A stretch of 6,757 nt of DNA. Origin: Methanomicrobiales archaeon. Its GTDB lineage: Archaea > Halobacteriota > Methanomicrobia > Methanomicrobiales > JACTUA01. The translations under genes and the position numbers were made by a program. This document shows, piece by piece, positions 1 through 5,151 of the stretch. How positions within the stretch are numbered: the first letter of the stretch is position 1; every line of letters begins with the position of its first letter. Location: positions 1 through 6,757 of the forward strand of contig JAJRCY010000047.1 in the NCBI GenBank assembly GCA_028678715.1. The letters run 5' to 3'. Under the pieces are notes generated by a model. It did not search any database, was not told the origin of the DNA, and worked only from the letters and a program-made list of their open reading frames with translations.

Positions 1-42
1 AGGGTGGAGTACCTGCTCGCGCCCCGCATTGAGGCCGAGTGA
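1..42 (+). CDS. priS: 3' end of upstream gene, probably DNA primase catalytic subunit (PriS), partial
   Basis: Frame 1 is open from the window edge and ends in TGA at 40-42, giving a 13-residue C-terminus (RVEYLLAPRIEAE). The stop overlaps the ATG of priL by one base (TGATG), the tight arrangement expected of translationally coupled subunits of one complex. In many euryarchaea the catalytic primase subunit gene priS sits next to priL, and PriS proteins often end in a helical segment of this kind. The fragment is too short to identify alone, so the name rests mainly on the neighbour. Confidence 0.55.
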   Translation, partial: RVEYLLAPRIEAE

Positions 43-1214
43 TGCCGGGCCGGCTGGACCGGAAAGACCTTGCCAAATACCCTTTTCTGAAGGAAGCCCA
101 AGAGTGGGTCTCCGGCCGGACCGGATCCCTCCCTGATTTCTTATCCAGCAACTACGGGCGCATTGCCGCCCGCCACGCTGTCGAACGGATCCAGGAGGCC
201 ATGGAGGGAGGGCGTCCTCCCGCACCAGGTCCCGAACGACTGGATCCTGACCGCGAGGTGTACGCGTACGCCATCGCACGGGTGCTTGCGTCCTGCACCA
301 GGGACCGGCTGCTGATGGACCGGCTGGCCCGGTACGAAGCCGAACGCGCCTCCCGGTACCTGGCAGACGAACTGCCGGAGAAGCATGCTCTCGTGGCCGA
401 AGGGGTGGGGATGCCTGCCGAAGCCGGGGATCTCCCCGTTGTCCAGTATGTGGAGCTGGCCTCGCACCTGAAGGACGACTGCTGGCGCCTGGTGAACCGG
501 GAGGTGGAGGAGGGGCGGGTCACTCTCGCCGAGGGAGATCTTTCAGACCTGACGGGAGAGCGGATCCGGGTCCTGCTTCTCTCCCAGCTCCCCCTCCCGG
601 TGCCCCCCGCCATCTGCGAACTGCTCTCGCCCCTGACCGCCGAGATCACGGCAGCCCACCAGCAGTACCTGCTCCGGGAGTTCGGGTCCGTGAAGGAGGG
701 GGCGTTCCCCCCGTGCATCCGGGCCCTCACCCTGGCCATCACGTCGGGAGCCAACCTCTCCCACAGCGGCAGGTTCGCCCTCACCGCATTCCTGCACAAC
801 ATCGGCATGAACCCGCTGCAGATCATGGAGCTCTTTGCCCGCGCCCCGGACTTTGATGCCGGGAAGACCCAGTACCAGGTGGAGCACATCTCGGGGAGGA
901 GCGGCACCGAGTACACCGCCCCCTCCTGCGCCACCATGCGGACCCATGGCATCTGCACGGGCAGGGACAGCCTCTGCACCCGGGTGAGCCACCCGCTCAG
1001 TTACTACCGGGCGCGGAAGAGAATGGGGAAACCGGGGACGGATTCACCGGATGGCGCCCCGGATCAGCCAGCCGGTCCCGGCCATGGCGGCGATAAAGGC
1101 CAGGACGGCGAGCAGGTAGGCAGCGCCCGGGTTCCCGGGAAGAGCCAGGGGAAGCACGAGCAGGAGAGCGATAAAGATGAGCAGGCTTGCCGCTCCGGTG
1201 AGGATATCCAGTAG
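42..1214 (+). CDS. priL: DNA primase large (Fe-S) subunit PriL, with an atypical C-terminal tail
   Basis: PriL is the non-catalytic partner of archaeal primase. It helps bind template and nucleotide and start RNA/DNA primers at the replication fork. Starting at ATG 42, the frame encodes 390 residues. An N-terminal helical region is followed by the Fe-S domain, with the four expected cysteines: C225 (FPPC), C296, C305 and C312, then the family signature HPLSYYRARKR at 317-327. These cysteines bind a [4Fe-4S] cluster in PriL/PRIM2 proteins. A GTG at 39 could add one residue, but ATG 42 overlaps the previous stop and is preferred. Recognisable homology ends near residue 328 (base 1025). Residues after about 330 are rich in Gly, Asp, Gln, Lys and Glu, with no domain I recognise, and are antisense to the membrane protein gene at 1044-1226. 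The tail may be genuine, or the true end may be hidden by a frameshift or a lost stop. Confidence 0.93.
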   Translation: MPGRLDRKDLAKYPFLKEAQEWVSGRTGSLPDFLSSNYGRIAARHAVERIQEAMEGGRPPAPGPERLDPDREVYAYAIARVLASCTRDRLLMDRLARYEAERASRYLADELPEKHALVAEGVGMPAEAGDLPVVQYVELASHLKDDCWRLVNREVEEGRVTLAEGDLSDLTGERIRVLLLSQLPLPVPPAICELLSPLTAEITAAHQQYLLREFGSVKEGAFPPCIRALTLAITSGANLSHSGRFALTAFLHNIGMNPLQIMELFARAPDFDAGKTQYQVEHISGRSGTEYTAPSCATMRTHGICTGRDSLCTRVSHPLSYYRARKRMGKPGTDSPDGAPDQPAGPGHGGDKGQDGEQVGSARVPGKSQGKHEQESDKDEQACRSGEDIQ

Positions 1215-1226
1215 CCTCGGGTCCAT
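1044..1226 (-). CDS. Small two-helix membrane protein, hypothetical
   Basis: The minus-strand frame from ATG at 1226 to TGA at 1044-1046 encodes 60 residues. A short polar N-terminus (MDPRLLDILTG) leads into two hydrophobic stretches, about residues 11-30 and 36-54. These are split by a Pro-Gly-Asn turn (LPGNPG), and the protein ends in a basic tail (WLIRGAIR). This is a clean helical-hairpin membrane protein, and its third codon positions are mostly G or C, as in the neighbouring real genes. An in-frame ATG at 1262 would give 72 residues and sits about 29 bases from a TATA-like AGATATCT, as a leaderless start would. Neither start has a clear SD. The gene converges with priL and overlaps its 3' tail by 171 bases. 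I recognise no family with certainty. Similar short two-helix proteins of unknown function are common in methanogens. Confidence 0.7.
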   Translation of the reverse strand: MDPRLLDILTGAASLLIFIALLLVLPLALPGNPGAAYLLAVLAFIAAMAGTGWLIRGAIR

Positions 1227-1286
1227 CGTCTCGGTCCGCGATCTCGTGCCCGCTGCAGCCATACCATAGTGAGCTGCGATCCGAGC

Positions 1287-1294
1287 AGATATCT
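1287..1294. promoter_or_regulatory. Palindromic TATA-like box between divergent genes (candidate)
   Basis: AGATATCT is self-complementary, so it reads as a TATA-like element on both strands. On the minus strand it lies about 29 bases upstream of the ATG at 1262 of the membrane protein gene, a leaderless spacing. On the plus strand it would start transcription near 1317, about 40 bases before the HD-protein ATG. The match to an archaeal TATA box is weak and no BRE is obvious. Confidence 0.25.
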
Positions 1295-1306
1295 CTATCC
1301 CTTTCC

Positions 1307-1318
1307 CTGCCCGGGCAG
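1307..1318. repeat. 12-bp perfect palindrome upstream of the HD-protein gene
   Basis: CTGCCCGGGCAG is a perfect 12-bp palindrome with no spacer. It lies about 40 bases upstream of the HD-protein start and just downstream of the candidate TATA box. That position would suit an operator, but GC-only palindromes are easily made by chance in this base composition. Confidence 0.3.
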
Positions 1319-1355
1319 CGGTGCCTTCATCTGCCGGCACGGCCATCCCGGTGGT

Positions 1356-1904
1356 ATGGAGCGGACGGAATCCCTGGCTCTGCTCTGCCGGCACGTGAAG
1401 GGCGAATCCCTGCGGGCCCACTGCATCGCCACCGGCGCGGTGATGCGGGAGGCGGCGGTGCCCCTGGGGGGGGACCCGGTACAGTGGGAGGCCATCGGGA
1501 TCCTGCACGACATTGACTTCGAGGAGGTGGAGGGGGACATGCAGCGGCACGGCATCCACGGGGCCGGGATCCTGGCAGCTGCCGGCGTGGATGAGAGCGT
1601 CTGCACGGCCGTGAAACGGCACAACCACCACCTCTTCCCCGGGCACACCACGCCCCTTGAGGTGGCCCTCCAGGCCGCAGACGCGGTATCGGGTCTCGTG
1701 ATCGCCTGTGCCCTCGTGAAGGGCGGGGCGGTGACGCAGGTCACCGAAAAGACGGTGACAAAGAAGTTCCGGGACAGGGGGTTTGCGGCCGGCTGCGACC
1801 GGGACCGGATCCTGCCCGTGGAGGCGCTTGTGCCCCTCCGGGAGTTCTATCGCTGTGCCATCCGGGGCATCACCCGTGTGAAGGAGGAGCTGGGGCTCCG
1901 CTAG
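1356..1904 (+). CDS. HD-superfamily metal-dependent phosphohydrolase (COG2316-like)
   Basis: The 182-residue protein carries the HD-domain metal ligand pattern: H22 in the first helix, the diagnostic H51-D52 doublet (LHDID), H65 and H68 (RHGIHG), H89 (KRHNHH) and D109 (AADAVSGL). HD proteins use one or two bound metals to hydrolyse phosphate esters of nucleotides or other small molecules in the cytoplasm. Overall layout and length match the uncharacterised HD hydrolases grouped as COG2316, which typically begin with a short helix and then the H-x-x-A segment. The substrate is unknown. The frame is open upstream to a GTG at 1269, but that extension is Pro/Cys/Gly-rich and not family-like, so ATG 1356 is chosen. 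It has only a weak GGTGGT directly before it. The gene ends 41 bases before the ThiN gene, so the two may be co-transcribed. Confidence 0.85.
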   Translation: MERTESLALLCRHVKGESLRAHCIATGAVMREAAVPLGGDPVQWEAIGILHDIDFEEVEGDMQRHGIHGAGILAAAGVDESVCTAVKRHNHHLFPGHTTPLEVALQAADAVSGLVIACALVKGGAVTQVTEKTVTKKFRDRGFAAGCDRDRILPVEALVPLREFYRCAIRGITRVKEELGLR

Positions 1905-1932
1905 GGGTGCGGGGACGCGGGGCGGCTGAAGA

Positions 1933-1938
1933 GGAGGG
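1933..1938 (+). promoter_or_regulatory. Shine-Dalgarno site deciding the thiN start
   Basis: GGAGGG, seven bases before ATG 1946, is a strong SD. It favours this start over the in-frame GTG at 1907, which would add 13 residues and directly follows the previous gene's stop. Confidence 0.7.
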
Positions 1939-1945
1939 AGACGGT

Positions 1946-2497
1946 ATGGGCCCGGAAGAGGAGAGGAAGGACGTGCTGAAACGGCTGGAGGACGCCGTTG
2001 CCCGGCTCCGGGAGGGGATGGTCCCCTCCCTGATACCGGAGGTGGGGACGAACCTCGCGTACGCGGTGACGGGGGCCAGGTCACCGGCTGACGTGGCGGC
2101 GGTGGAGGGTCGGATCGTCCGGCTGAAGGGGCAGGTCCACCCGGTGGGAACGGTAGCCTTCGGCGCCAGCGACCACATGGCCCGGGTCGTGCTCACGGCC
2201 ATGCGGTTCGATCCCCGGGTACGGGCGGCAGGCAACATCCGGTTCTCGGAAGAAGCGGTGGCGAGGCTGGAAGGCATGCTTCTGGAGGTCTGCGAGTTCG
2301 ACCGGGGAAGGGAACCGCCCGGCGTATCGACCATGGACTGGGGGGTGGCCTCCTGCTGCCGGGAGGGTGTCCCTGATGTGATCGTTGACCGCGGGGCGGT
2401 GGGCAAGGAGCCCATGATCCGGATCCTGGGAGAGGACCCGGAGACGGTGGTGAAAAGGATCATACAATTGAGCCAGAGGCTGGAAGAAAGGAGTTAA
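1946..2497 (+). CDS. thiN: Stand-alone ThiN-type thiamine-phosphate synthase
   Basis: The 183-residue protein matches the archaeal ThiN domain, which joins hydroxymethylpyrimidine diphosphate and thiazole phosphate into thiamine phosphate, replacing bacterial ThiE. Visible marks are the start of the domain at about 25-35 (MVPSLIPEVGTN), R56 (EGRIVRL), the FGASDHMAR segment with H77, STMDWGV at 128-134, and the C-terminal signature DRGAVGKEPMIRILG at 148-162. In the family an Arg and a His about 21 residues apart are reported as needed for catalysis; R56 and H77 fit that spacing. This is from memory and not checked. ThiN is often fused to the kinase ThiD or, in the regulator ThiR, to a DNA-binding domain. 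Here only about 25 helical residues precede the domain, so neither fusion exists. Retention of the Arg/His pair argues for an enzyme, not a sensor. No thiamine riboswitch is visible upstream. Confidence 0.82.
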   Translation: MGPEEERKDVLKRLEDAVARLREGMVPSLIPEVGTNLAYAVTGARSPADVAAVEGRIVRLKGQVHPVGTVAFGASDHMARVVLTAMRFDPRVRAAGNIRFSEEAVARLEGMLLEVCEFDRGREPPGVSTMDWGVASCCREGVPDVIVDRGAVGKEPMIRILGEDPETVVKRIIQLSQRLEERS

Positions 2498-2663
2498 GTG
2501 GAATTATGAGTCCGCTGACCAATCTCGCCATAATCCCGCGGTCTCCGTCCCATTCGTTCCCCATCATCCACATGCAGGCAAGGAAACCATGCGGATTCGG
2601 TTACCCTTCCGTACCGCGGCACCATACACTGCGGTCCACCCCATCCTCATCGGGGGAGGGCGA

Positions 2664-2688
2664 CGGGAGGGGGCAGAGCCCCCTCCCG
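2664..2688. repeat. Perfect 11-bp GC hairpin with 3-base loop
   Basis: Bases 2664-2674 (CGGGAGGGGGC) pair perfectly with 2678-2688 (GCCCCCTCCCG) around an AGA loop. The stem has one A-T pair and ten G-C pairs, so it would be extremely stable in RNA. No T-run follows on either strand, so a simple intrinsic terminator is not supported. It may be part of a small repeat element or a structured RNA. Confidence 0.65.
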
Positions 2689-2765
2689 GTCCCACCCCCG
2701 TGAGGATATGCCGATATGGCGGGATGAGAGAGCCGGCGATGGCATCACGGATTATCGGTGGAGAA

Positions 2766-2835
2766 GGGAGAGGTTCCCGTTCCTTCCCCGCAGGATCCTC
2801 CCCCCGCCCCCTCCATAACCTTCTTAACCTCTCCC
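2766..2835. repeat. Spaced 10-bp inverted repeat upstream of rps17e
   Basis: GGGAGAGGTT at 2766-2775 is the exact reverse complement of AACCTCTCCC at 2826-2835, with a pyrimidine-rich 50-base spacer. The right arm overlaps the likely promoter region of rps17e. The region's purine/pyrimidine bias makes chance a real possibility. Confidence 0.3.
2821..2828 (+). promoter_or_regulatory. Candidate TATA element of rps17e
   Basis: TTCTTAAC, with nearby CCATAACC at 2813-2820, is the only AT-rich patch in a GC-rich context upstream of rps17e. A start about 25 bases downstream, near 2850, would leave a leader of about 25 bases that includes AAAGGAA at 2861-2867. The consensus match is weak. Confidence 0.3.
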
Positions 2836-2875
2836 GGCGCATGAGTGATTCACAGACCTGAAAGGAACGGTGGGA

Positions 2876-3067
2876 ATGGGAATCAAACCGTCATATATCA
2901 AGAGTATTGGCAGGGAGCTCCTCATCCGGCACCCGGAGAGGTTCGGCCGGGAATTCTCCCAGAACAAGCAGGCCGTTGCCGAAGGAACGGTCATTGACAG
3001 CAAGGGCGTGCGCAACCGGATCGCCGGGTTCATTACAAGACAAATAAATACTGGGAAGCATTCATAA
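2876..3067 (+). CDS. rps17e: Small ribosomal subunit protein eS17 (S17e)
   Basis: This 63-residue protein is the archaeal/eukaryotic ribosomal protein S17e, part of the small subunit and absent from bacteria. It opens with MGIKPSYIKSIGRELL, continues with a segment rich in basic and polar residues (HPERFGREFSQNKQAV) and ends with VRNRIAGFITRQIN. Sequence and length are typical of the archaeal family, which has only the conserved core of the longer eukaryotic protein. ATG 2876 is preferred over an in-frame GTG at 2870 because family members begin at this Met-Gly-Ile. A modest SD-like AAAGGAA lies at 2861-2867. The stop at 3065-3067 is 8 bases from dapA, and a TATA-like sequence for dapA appears to lie inside the last codons. 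Confidence 0.95.
   Translation: MGIKPSYIKSIGRELLIRHPERFGREFSQNKQAVAEGTVIDSKGVRNRIAGFITRQINTGKHS
3042..3050 (+). promoter_or_regulatory. Candidate TATA box for leaderless dapA, inside rps17e
   Basis: AAATAAATA is centred about 30 bases before the dapA ATG, the spacing that places an archaeal transcription start a few bases before the start codon. dapA has no SD, in agreement with a leaderless mRNA. The box lies within the last codons of rps17e. Confidence 0.4.
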
Positions 3068-3075
3068 TACCCTTC

Positions 3076-3960
3076 ATGGTCAGGGTATTTGAAGGCGTCT
3101 TTCCCGCAATCGTCACTCCTTTTCAGAGGAACGACCCGTCCAGGCTAGACCTGGAAGGATTGCGGTCGAATGTACGATGGCTCCTCACGCAGGGAGTCCA
3201 TGGTATCGTCCCCTGCGGCTCGACGGGCGAGTCCGCCACCATGAGCCACACCGAGCACGAGAAGGTGGTGGAGATCACGGTGGATGAGGTGAACGGAAAG
3301 GTGCCGGTGCTTGCCGGGACAGGATCCAACAACACGAGCGAGGCACTCCTCCTCACGAGAGCGGCCAAGAACCTCGGTGCCGACGGGGTTCTTGTGATCA
3401 GTCCCTACTACAACAAGCCCAACCGTTCGGGCCTCGTGAAACATTACACCAAACTTGCAGATCTGGATATTCCGGTCATCATGTACAATGTCCCCGGAAG
3501 GACCGGGCAGAACCTGGAACCGGATCTGGTCATCGAGCTCGCAAAGCACCCGATGATCCTCGGCATCAAGGAGGCGAGCGGCAACATCACCCAGATCTCC
3601 CGGATCATCCGGGACACCCGGGACCAGGACTTCAATGTCATCTCCGGTGACGACGAGATGACCCTCCCTATTCTGGCCCTGGGGGGCAAGGGGGTCATCT
3701 CGGTGGCCGCCAACGTGGTGACAAAGCGGATGGTGCAGATGCACGAGGCCTTCATGAAAGGGGATCTCTCCACGGCCCGGAAGCTGCACTTCGAACTCTC
3801 CCCGCTCTTCAAGGCGCTCTTCATTGACACGAACCCCATCCCTGTGAAGAAGGCGGTGGATCTGCGGAAGATGGCCGCGGGGCCGGTCCGGCTCCCCCTG
3901 GATAACCTGGACGAGAAGAAGACCGCCGAGCTGGCAGGGGTGCTGAAGCGGTATGATTAA
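3076..3960 (+). CDS. dapA: 4-hydroxy-tetrahydrodipicolinate synthase
   Basis: DapA condenses pyruvate with aspartate semialdehyde, the committed step to diaminopimelate and lysine, in the cytoplasm. The 294-residue TIM-barrel protein shows the family motifs in order: GVFPAIVTPF at 7-16, CGSTGESATMS at 47-57, YYNKPN at 111-116, YNVPGRTG at 137-144 with the catalytic tyrosine Y137, and GIKEASGN at 163-170 with K165, which forms the Schiff base with pyruvate. R142 matches the arginine that binds the semialdehyde carboxylate. The bacterial Thr-Thr pair of the proton relay is Ser49-Thr50 here, a common variant. Length is normal. Sugar-acid aldolases share the fold, but the overlapping dapB and nearby asd make the lysine role close to certain. 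No SD precedes ATG 3076. The 3' end overlaps dapB by 8 bases. Confidence 0.96.
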   Translation: MVRVFEGVFPAIVTPFQRNDPSRLDLEGLRSNVRWLLTQGVHGIVPCGSTGESATMSHTEHEKVVEITVDEVNGKVPVLAGTGSNNTSEALLLTRAAKNLGADGVLVISPYYNKPNRSGLVKHYTKLADLDIPVIMYNVPGRTGQNLEPDLVIELAKHPMILGIKEASGNITQISRIIRDTRDQDFNVISGDDEMTLPILALGGKGVISVAANVVTKRMVQMHEAFMKGDLSTARKLHFELSPLFKALFIDTNPIPVKKAVDLRKMAAGPVRLPLDNLDEKKTAELAGVLKRYD

Positions 3961-4714
3961 GGTCGTTGTCTGCGGGGCCCTGGGCCGGATGGGCGGCACC
4001 GTCGCCCGGCTGATCCACGAAGCGCCGGACATGGAACTCGCCGGCGGGGTGGACCTGAAGGATGGGGAGATCTTCGGGGCACCGGTCTTTGCGGTAGCAC
4101 GGATCGACGCCCTGCTCTCCTCCATGAAGCCGAACGTGCTGGTGGACTTCACGGCCCCGGGGGCTGCCGTGGAGAATGTGAAGTCCGCCGCCCGCCATGG
4201 CGTGGCGCCTGTGGTGGGCACCACGGGGTTCTCGGCGGCGCAGAAGGAAGAGATGAAGCGGGCCATCGAGGGCAAGGTCCCCATGGTCCTCTCCAGCAAC
4301 TTCTCGGTGGGGGTGAACATCTTCTGGTTCCTGGTCCGGGAGGCAGCGAGGAAGCTGGGCGACTACGACATCGAGGTGATAGAAGCCCACCACCGGAACA
4401 AGAAGGATGCCCCCAGCGGCACGGCCAAGACCATTCTCGAGATCCTGGATGCAGAGGTGGGATCCCGGCCGAAGCTCTACGGGCGGGAAGGGATGATGGA
4501 ACGGGGAAAGGAGATCGGGGTGCACGTGATCCGGGGCGGGGACATCGTGGGCGAACACGCGGTGCTCTTCTCCGGGAACTACGAGTGCATCGAGCTCTCC
4601 CACCGGGCCTACGACCGGTCTGTCTTTGCCATGGGTGCGCTCCGGGCGGTCCGGTGGGTGCCGGGCAGGAAACCGGGCCTCTATGCGATGGCAGACATCC
4701 TGAACCTGAAATGA
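3953..4714 (+). CDS. dapB: 4-hydroxy-tetrahydrodipicolinate reductase
   Basis: DapB reduces the DapA product with NAD(P)H to tetrahydrodipicolinate. The 253-residue protein begins with the nucleotide-binding Rossmann motif GALGRMGG at 8-15 and has VVGTTGF at 87-93. It also carries the signature EAHHRNKKDAPSGTA at 144-158, in which H146 and K150 match the catalytic His and Lys of the E. coli enzyme. The C-terminal HRAYDRSVFAMGA segment at 219-231 is also typical. Length is slightly under that of bacterial enzymes. The start codon lies within the last codons of dapA, so translation is probably coupled and the two enzymes made together. A hairpin with T-run follows the stop. Later steps of the pathway (for example the aminotransferase DapL used by many methanogens) are not in this window. 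Confidence 0.96.
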   Translation: MIKVVVCGALGRMGGTVARLIHEAPDMELAGGVDLKDGEIFGAPVFAVARIDALLSSMKPNVLVDFTAPGAAVENVKSAARHGVAPVVGTTGFSAAQKEEMKRAIEGKVPMVLSSNFSVGVNIFWFLVREAARKLGDYDIEVIEAHHRNKKDAPSGTAKTILEILDAEVGSRPKLYGREGMMERGKEIGVHVIRGGDIVGEHAVLFSGNYECIELSHRAYDRSVFAMGALRAVRWVPGRKPGLYAMADILNLK

Positions 4715-4715
4715 C

Positions 4716-4746
4716 CCGGGGATACCCCCCCGGCATCGCAATTTTT
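4716..4746 (+). terminator. Probable dapAB terminator
   Basis: Two bases after the dapB stop, CCGGGG (4716-4721) can pair with CCCCGG (4728-4733) around a 6-base loop. After 8 more bases comes a run of five T at 4742-4746. The stem is short but GC-only. The T-run also forms part of the AT-rich patch that may act as promoter for the next gene. Confidence 0.5.
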
Positions 4747-4749
4747 AAT
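4742..4749 (+). promoter_or_regulatory. Candidate TATA box of the small ferredoxin gene
   Basis: TTTTTAAT in an otherwise GC-rich gap would place a transcription start near 4770, giving a leader of about 20 bases that contains the SD-like AGAGGG at 4780-4785. A second AT-rich patch, TTTATG at 4767-4772, is an alternative that would make the transcript nearly leaderless. Confidence 0.4.
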
Positions 4750-4792
4750 TGGATCTCTCACCCACCTTTATGGCAGGTTAGAGGGTATTTTC

Positions 4793-4972
4793 GTGTCAGC
4801 AAAAATTGATCGAGAACTATGCGTGGGCTGCGAATCCTGCATTGATGTCTGCACACAGGAAGCCATCACCATGGACGACCAGATAGCCGTGGTTGACAAC
4901 TCGAAATGCGAGGAATGCAAGCTCTGCCAGGAAGCATGCCCCTCCGGAGCCATCACCGTTGAAGGAGAATAA
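4793..4972 (+). CDS. 2[4Fe-4S] ferredoxin, 59 residues
   Basis: The gene starts at GTG 4793, seven bases after AGAGGG, and encodes a classic clostridial-type ferredoxin. Two half-domains each carry four cysteines: C10, C13, C16, C20 and C39, C42, C45, C49, both spaced C-x2-C-x2-C-x3-C. Each motif is followed by an AI dipeptide (EAITM, GAITV). The Pro usual after the last cysteine is present in the second motif (C49-P50) and is Thr21 in the first. Such proteins carry low-potential electrons between soluble enzymes in methanogens; the partner cannot be read from sequence. It is a single-domain protein with no signal or membrane segment. It lies between dapB and a second ferredoxin-like gene in the same orientation, with its own likely promoter and a T-run after the stop. 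Confidence 0.92.
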   Translation: MSAKIDRELCVGCESCIDVCTQEAITMDDQIAVVDNSKCEECKLCQEACPSGAITVEGE

Positions 4973-4975
4973 ACT

Positions 4976-5149
4976 TCACTTTTTTCTTCCCCATCCTTTC
5001 CCGCACGCGTGAAGCCTTCCCCTGAACACAGCTGCCTTCCGTTCCCTTGCGATCACCCGGGACGTCGCTGTGAGCCGGCTGTCGTAGATCAGATGGGTTC
5101 CCGTGAACGGGTAGAAAATCCCAAATCCAGCTGTGTGCGCCTGTTTCAC
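4976..5149 (-). CDS. Possible small hypothetical protein, 57 residues
   Basis: A minus-strand frame from GTG 5149 to TGA 4976-4978 fills most of the gap between the two ferredoxin genes. The predicted protein is unlike the low-complexity products of random frames here: an aromatic stretch (GFGIFYPFTGTHLIYDS at 8-24), a middle segment TSRVIARERKAAV at 29-41, and a basic end (GKGWGRKK). There is no SD and no well-placed TATA box. An ATATAGTATA lies only about 10-20 bases upstream, too close for a normal start. The last codons run through the ferredoxin's T-run. I do not recognise a family. It may be a real short gene, a remnant of a longer one, or a translated piece of a repeated element. Confidence 0.3.
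   Translation of the reverse strand: MKQAHTAGFGIFYPFTGTHLIYDSRLTATSRVIARERKAAVFRGRLHACGKGWGRKK
4980..4988 (+). terminator. T-run terminator after the small ferredoxin gene
   Basis: TTTTTTCTT begins 7 bases after the ferredoxin stop. Archaeal RNA polymerase can terminate at oligo-T tracts without a hairpin, so this is a plausible end for the ferredoxin transcript. Confidence 0.5.
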
Positions 5150-5151
5150 GA

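Larger units (their letters stand above)
2498..2875. other. Long intergenic region without a convincing gene
   Basis: These 378 bases separate thiN from rps17e. Open frames exist on both strands (for example 2506-2703 and 2589-2861 plus, 2564-2842 minus). Their predicted proteins are Pro/Arg/Ser/Gly-rich, lack SD sites and resemble no family I know. The stretch holds the perfect GC hairpin at 2664-2688, a 10-bp inverted repeat at 2766-2835 and the probable rps17e promoter and leader. It shows runs of G and C unlike the neighbouring coding DNA. It could hold a non-coding RNA or a copy of a dispersed repeat; the sequence alone does not decide. Confidence 0.6.

Noticed and set aside
152..979. 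275-codon minus-strand open frame opposite priL
   Set aside because: Ser/Arg-rich shadow of the conserved PriL coding region, with no recognisable domain.
1227..2084. Upstream extension of the membrane protein frame to a 346-residue minus-strand protein
   Set aside because: The extension beyond about 1262 is antisense to the HD hydrolase and ThiN genes and is His/Pro/Arg-rich; only the last 60-72 residues look like a protein.
2664..2688. Hairpin as an intrinsic terminator of thiN
   Set aside because: It lies about 170 bases after the thiN stop and is followed by C-rich, not T-rich, sequence on the plus strand, and no T-run on the minus strand.
2564..2861. Overlapping plus and minus frames in the intergenic region (2589-2861 plus, 2564-2842 minus)
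   Set aside because: Pro/Arg/Gly-rich products without SD, running through the GC hairpin; no coding-like codon pattern. Kept only as possible repeat DNA.
3145..4320. 391-codon minus-strand open frame opposite dapA and dapB
   Set aside because: It is antisense to two clear enzymes, its product is a His/Pro/Gly/Arg-rich string with no domain, and long antisense frames are expected in DNA with G/C-biased third positions.
3821..4741. 306-codon minus-strand open frame opposite dapB
   Set aside because: Same shadow effect; the product is rich in His, Pro and Arg, and the frame crosses the dapA/dapB junction and the terminator.
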